A stretch of 64,000 bases of DNA from Carposina sasakii. Lineage: Eukaryota > Arthropoda > Insecta > Lepidoptera > Carposinidae. Every line of letters begins with the position of its first letter. The stretch's first letter is position 1. The stretch is taken from NCBI GenBank assembly GCA_014607495.2, contig CP053149.1, forward strand, positions 16,876,120-16,940,119. Reading direction: 5' to 3'. A program made the translations under genes and the position numbers. The notes beneath the pieces were generated by a model, which did not search any database, was not told the origin of the DNA, and saw nothing but the letters and a program-made list of their open reading frames with translations. This document shows, piece after piece, positions 61,560 to 64,000 of this stretch.

Positions 61560-63470
61560 ATAATAATAAAAAAGCTAATGGCAAACTATTGCTATGCTAC
61601 CGAAACTAGGTAGCCAGAACTAAAGGATCAGAAAACTACTCTTACAACTTGCACGGAAGGAGATGCAGTTGATGTATTCTAGACCCACATCAGTACATGA
61701 TTGCAGCATTTAAAATATGGGCTTCAAAATGCTTCCTTCTTAATTCATAGTTCAACGACAACTCCTTTAGCATTCGATTTGTAAATAACGGCAGTCTCAA
61801 ACAGAAGGGCAGGCGTAACAAAGGCGTTTCAAGGGACAAAATTTGAATAATCGATTCAGGACCTAATCAATTTAGTGCTTATGTGGTTAAGGTTGTGTGG
61901 TAAGTAGAGGCTGACAGGCATCCCAAAAAGTAACACTTATTTACGTAAGCCTATTATAATGTTCCTCAAGTTTTACAGTTCCCGATACAGTTGTCTGTCA
62001 CGAAAAGAAAACGTTGCGGATAATCAAAAGCATTTTCTCAACAACGCAACACTCAACACAATAGTACTTATTTCGCATTACAGTATTTGCCTGGCTGTCA
62101 CTTACATATACTCGTATAAGTAATATGTAAATAAAATATAAATAAATGTATAATACTACAGCTGCTTCTCTTCCCGGGCATACTGTATAAGTCAGTAGAG
62201 GGACAAGAGGGACTTGGTGTTTTGTAGGCGATGGCCTGACCGCCTGTCACTTGTACATCTCAACTATACCCTGAAAATTGGTCAAAAATGGCACCATGTG
62301 GTTCTATCAGCCCTTGGTGCTCTACCCTGTAAGGGATAAAGGCATGATTTTATCTATATGTATGTAGGTATGTAAATAATTTTTTAATACAGATATATTT
62401 TGTCGTATTTGCCCGATTGTTAACCAATGCGATATTGAAACGGCATCTACTTATTTTCAGCTGCATTTAGACAGTGGATACATTTCATTGCATAATGTAA
62501 AAACACATTCCTTTTACTCCTATATTTAGACTATATCGGCTCCAGATAAGTTCAAGTTTAAAAAAGCTTAACCTTAACCGGCCACGTCTCCAAGTAAGGG
62601 GTGCCTAACGAGGTCCACTCCCGCATCCCGCGCGTTCCCAACATTATACAACGCTTCTTTGTACTGCGATAAATATGGACAGCCATTGATATTAAACTTT
62701 TAAAGTAACAGTAACTAACGCCGATTTTTATATCACTAATCTTAATAATAAAATGTTACAACTGGCTAGCCAAATTGTAAACCTCAACATTATAGGTTAG
62801 AGTTGTATTGGAGATAGAGAAATAAATTGCAATCGAATCAGTTTCATTGACATACATAAACACGGCTATATTCCTGAATTGAGGTAGCCAGAACTGCTGA
62901 ATTATAGCTAAAGAGATCCCACAGGCCACGGTACCTACCGTTAGCATAGCCTTATATCAGTGACAAGTTGCCATCAGACTGTCAGAGTTCCTTATTCAAT
63001 TTTATTTATATACAAAACAAAACTGCCTTTGTGCATAGAAGTGAATAGAAAATTGTAATGTATAACCATATCTGTTATGTTTTGATATCGGTGACTCCAC
63101 GTAAATCTTATTGATTATCATCCCATGACAAGTAAGGGCAGATTGATCTAATGTGAATCACGGAGTGGAAAATACGTAGTAAATAGAAGTTACATATGTG
63201 TTTGTAAATCCAACCAGGGTATAGTAGTGTTAATTTGAGATATTCCAAAGGTAGGTATGATGGGAACAACGAGCACTAATCATAGTTTATTACATAAAAA
63301 TAAAAAGAATGTCAGTAATAATAAATCTAATAAATTTATCAGTCCAACACGTCTCACGAAGACAGATTAGCAAGTTTGTACCTAGATGAAAAAAACAGTT
63401 TCCTATCATAATCTCTGTTATTTTATAATCGGGAGTCGCACCTGTAGCGCCTGCGTAAAACTCTCACTAT
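61560..63470. other. Upstream wb intron or 5' region, unassigned
   Basis: It holds moth-repeat fragments at 61,600-61,690 and 62,850-62,990 (gtagccagaactgctgaatt), the S1 copy at 62.1 kb, and a GC-rich patch at 62,575-62,690. No LN exon was found here. Confidence 0.5.
62145..62372 (-). mobile_element. S1 repeat copy
   Basis: On plus it reads ctacagctgcttctcttccc, gtcagtagagggacaagagg, caccatgtggttctatcagc and ends ggtatgtaaata. It misses the cactactaaccgaa segment seen in other copies. Confidence 0.75.
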
Positions 63471-63477
63471 CAAATCG

Positions 63478-63545
63478 AGAGATAACCGTTATCGGCGCTG
63501 ATAACGGCTGCTACATTTAGTTACTCGCCAAATATTTTATAAGAC
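63478..63545 (+). promoter_or_regulatory. GATA-motif cluster and TATA-like box upstream of the 63.6 kb ORF
   Basis: The stretch reads gagataaccgttatcggcg then ctgataacggctg, giving two GATAA motifs and one inverted TTATC within 27 bases, followed by aaatattttataag. This arrangement resembles an insect promoter with GATA-factor sites. No experimental support is available here. Confidence 0.3.
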
Positions 63546-63569
63546 AGACATGTGAATAAAATCTGCGAT

Positions 63570-63809
63570 ATGGCACAAGCCAAACTAGCTATCGGTCCAC
63601 CTGACACCAAAATCGACTTGCCACCCATGCACAAGGCTAGGCGGAACACACAAGGACCAAGTACCATTATGTTTGAAAACCAGAAATTGCCTAAAGTGTC
63701 CAGTAGAAGTGCGGACTATGTGTATGTGAACACGGCTTATGCCGGCAGTGTACAGTGTGTTAATGAAAATAGACGGGTAAACTCGGAGCCGGTGACAAGG
63801 TTGGTGTAA
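63570..63809 (+). CDS. Unrecognised 79-residue ORF, plus strand
   Basis: ATG to TAA, starting MAQAKLAIGPPDTKIDLPPM and continuing HKARRNTQGPSTIMFENQKL. Codon use and composition look coding-like and unlike the flanking AT-rich sequence. A TATA-like stretch (atattttataag) is about 40 bases upstream, preceded by three GATA/TATC motifs near 63,481-63,507. An AGACGG|GTAAAC donor inside the ORF at about 63,777 could make it the first exon of a longer gene. It is antisense to, and probably within, the 5' part of the laminin locus. I do not recognise the protein. Confidence 0.35.
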   Translation: MAQAKLAIGPPDTKIDLPPMHKARRNTQGPSTIMFENQKLPKVSSRSADYVYVNTAYAGSVQCVNENRRVNSEPVTRLV

Positions 63810-64000
63810 TCTCTACAAAACTCTACATACTATGTGTTCAGTGTGTGCATCCACAGTTGCCGTTTAGTTGATCAACGTTTAAAATTTTCCTACGATAACA
63901 AAAAGTTATTTATTGAATTGTATCAGGCGTCACTATTCGGAAGTTCAAATCTCTATTGAGGGATCGCCCGCCACCGGGCCCTATACCCTCCGCTGACCCT

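Noticed and set aside
62575..62700. Missing LN exon
   Set aside because: Open on minus but lacks LN motifs, and the adjacent borders do not give a phase-0 donor into exon 1.
1..64000. CRISPR arrays, operons, bacterial or viral genes
   Set aside because: No direct-repeat/spacer pattern, no polycistronic layout, and the gene structure is intron-rich and animal-like throughout.

Overview
The window is insect nuclear DNA, almost certainly from a moth or butterfly. The background is AT-rich, introns follow GT-AG rules, tandem-repeat arrays are few, and it carries interspersed repeats I recognise as typical of Lepidoptera (tRNA-headed SINEs, RTE-like 3' ends, many short foldback MITEs). No bacterial, viral or CRISPR feature is present.

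One large gene on the minus strand runs across nearly the whole window: a laminin alpha chain of the alpha-1/alpha-2 type, orthologous to Drosophila wing blister (wb). I could place 35 exons by joining minus-strand reading frames at GT/AG borders and checking phase. In transcription order (high to low coordinate) they encode the second half of the laminin N-terminal (LN) domain (61.5-60.9 kb), a first set of EGF-like LE modules (60.9-58.1 kb), a first laminin IV (L4) domain with an RGD tripeptide (58.2-54.2 kb), a long LE array (54.2-10.0 kb), a second L4 domain (10.0-8.0 kb), more LE modules (8.0-6.8 kb), the coiled-coil domains II/I (6.6-2.7 kb) and the first LG domain (1.9-0.1 kb). The two L4 domains separate it from the alpha-3/5-type LanA. 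About 6.67 kb of coding sequence is visible. The signal peptide and first half of LN lie above 61.5 kb or beyond the window, and LG2-LG5 lie below base 125.

The LE array is split by one giant intron (13,444-49,898, about 36.5 kb). It holds most of the repeats, large stretches with no recognisable content, and a few small ORFs. The most interesting of these is on the gene's own strand: it begins with a signal-peptide-like segment and has a GTATGA donor in the same phase as the downstream laminin exon, so it could be an alternative first exon for a short laminin isoform. That is a hypothesis only.

Several splice borders have been touched by recent events. A SINE with a target-site duplication sits 3-4 nt inside a donor. 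A MITE supplies the pyrimidine tract and a competing AG in front of the LG1 acceptor. One coiled-coil exon start has been copied twice into its upstream intron. Two exons look lesioned as read: a one-base frameshift in a G-run of LG1, and an EGF module whose donor is unclear. Either may be assembly error. A small unrecognised plus-strand ORF with upstream GATA motifs and a TATA-like box lies at 63.6 kb.
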